Origin: Eubacteriales bacterium
GTDB taxonomy: Bacteria; Bacillota; Clostridia; Lachnospirales; Lachnospiraceae
Assembly (NCBI GenBank): GCA_030533235.1
Contig: JAUNJN010000018.1
Span: 1-42,964 of the forward strand
DNA length: 42,964 nt
Direction of reading: 5' to 3'
Position 1 is the first letter of the stretch, and every line of letters starts with the position of its first letter. The notes beneath the pieces were generated by a model. The model was not told the origin of the DNA, did not search any database, and saw only the letters and a program-made list of their open reading frames with translations. This document shows, piece by piece, positions 42,850 to 42,964 of the stretch. The translations under genes and the position numbers were made by a program.

Positions 42850-42913
42850 AAAAAGTGACAGACAACAGCTTGAACGTGTTTTGTAAAATAACATAAAAAA
42901 ATGTAAAAAGCTG

Positions 42914-42956
42914 TTGACAAGATATCCCGAAAGTGGTATCTTATAAAAGCTGTCGC
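42914..42956 (+). promoter_or_regulatory. Tandem promoter P2, rRNA-operon type
   Basis: TTGACA (42914-42919), 17-bp spacer, TATCTT (42937-42942), three bases, then AAAGCTGTCGC (42946-42956). It is spaced 107 bp from P1. This arrangement is typical of rRNA operons, so a 16S gene is expected beyond the right edge. Confidence 0.8.
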
Positions 42957-42964
42957 TAATCAAG

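Overview
The window looks like a chromosomal segment of a low-to-moderate-GC Clostridia, most probably a Lachnospiraceae member. The evidence is the dgt-dnaG-rpoD-trmK-nif3 order, A/T-rich spacers with strong AGGAGG ribosome binding sites, a YkpA-type ABC-F protein, a class A RNase P RNA, and several small proteins of a kind I associate with Lachnospiraceae (a DUF6465-like tail, a 137-residue protein, a six-cysteine protein). No phage, transposon, CRISPR array or tRNA was seen. The gene set is mostly housekeeping and I found no clear new multi-gene system; the unusual points are divergent members of known families.

Layout, left part (1-8.8 kb). The 3' end of a DUF6465-like gene runs rightwards and meets a leftward block. 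That block holds a heterodimeric ABC exporter pair followed by a DUF202 membrane protein, and then, upstream of it, a clpX-like / glycerophosphodiesterase / proC operon. A small two-TM membrane protein is transcribed divergently from the clpX-like gene. A short repeat-containing lipoprotein gene points left.

Middle (9.1-24 kb), all rightwards. A membrane-anchored polysaccharide deacetylase is followed by a folate cluster (folC, an HD-domain protein, folP, fused folB-folK), a Ppx-like gene with ppk1 (polyphosphate turnover), and an NCS2 purine permease. Next come a cytosolic papain/C39-like peptidase and a six-cysteine mini-protein. After a terminator there is an ABC-F ATPase, trpS and an orphan solute-binding lipoprotein.

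Right part (24.1-42.8 kb), rightwards except rnpB. It starts with the macromolecular-synthesis cluster dgt, dnaG, rpoD, trmK, nif3-like and a TGS-uridine-kinase-type nucleoside kinase. RNase P RNA lies on the opposite strand. It continues with a nitroreductase, a LytTR regulator with a single-TM GHKL kinase and a coiled-coil protein, purM-purN-purD, a GntR/YtrA-type regulator with clpC, a conserved 137-residue protein, radA and a histidine phosphatase. The last 160 bases hold two tandem strong promoters with identical start regions, typical of an rRNA operon that would begin just beyond the right edge.

Several start codons were moved from the longest open frame to ATG, GTG or TTG codons with a properly spaced ribosome binding site; each case is stated. 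Functional assignments rest on motifs recognised by eye, and no database search was run.
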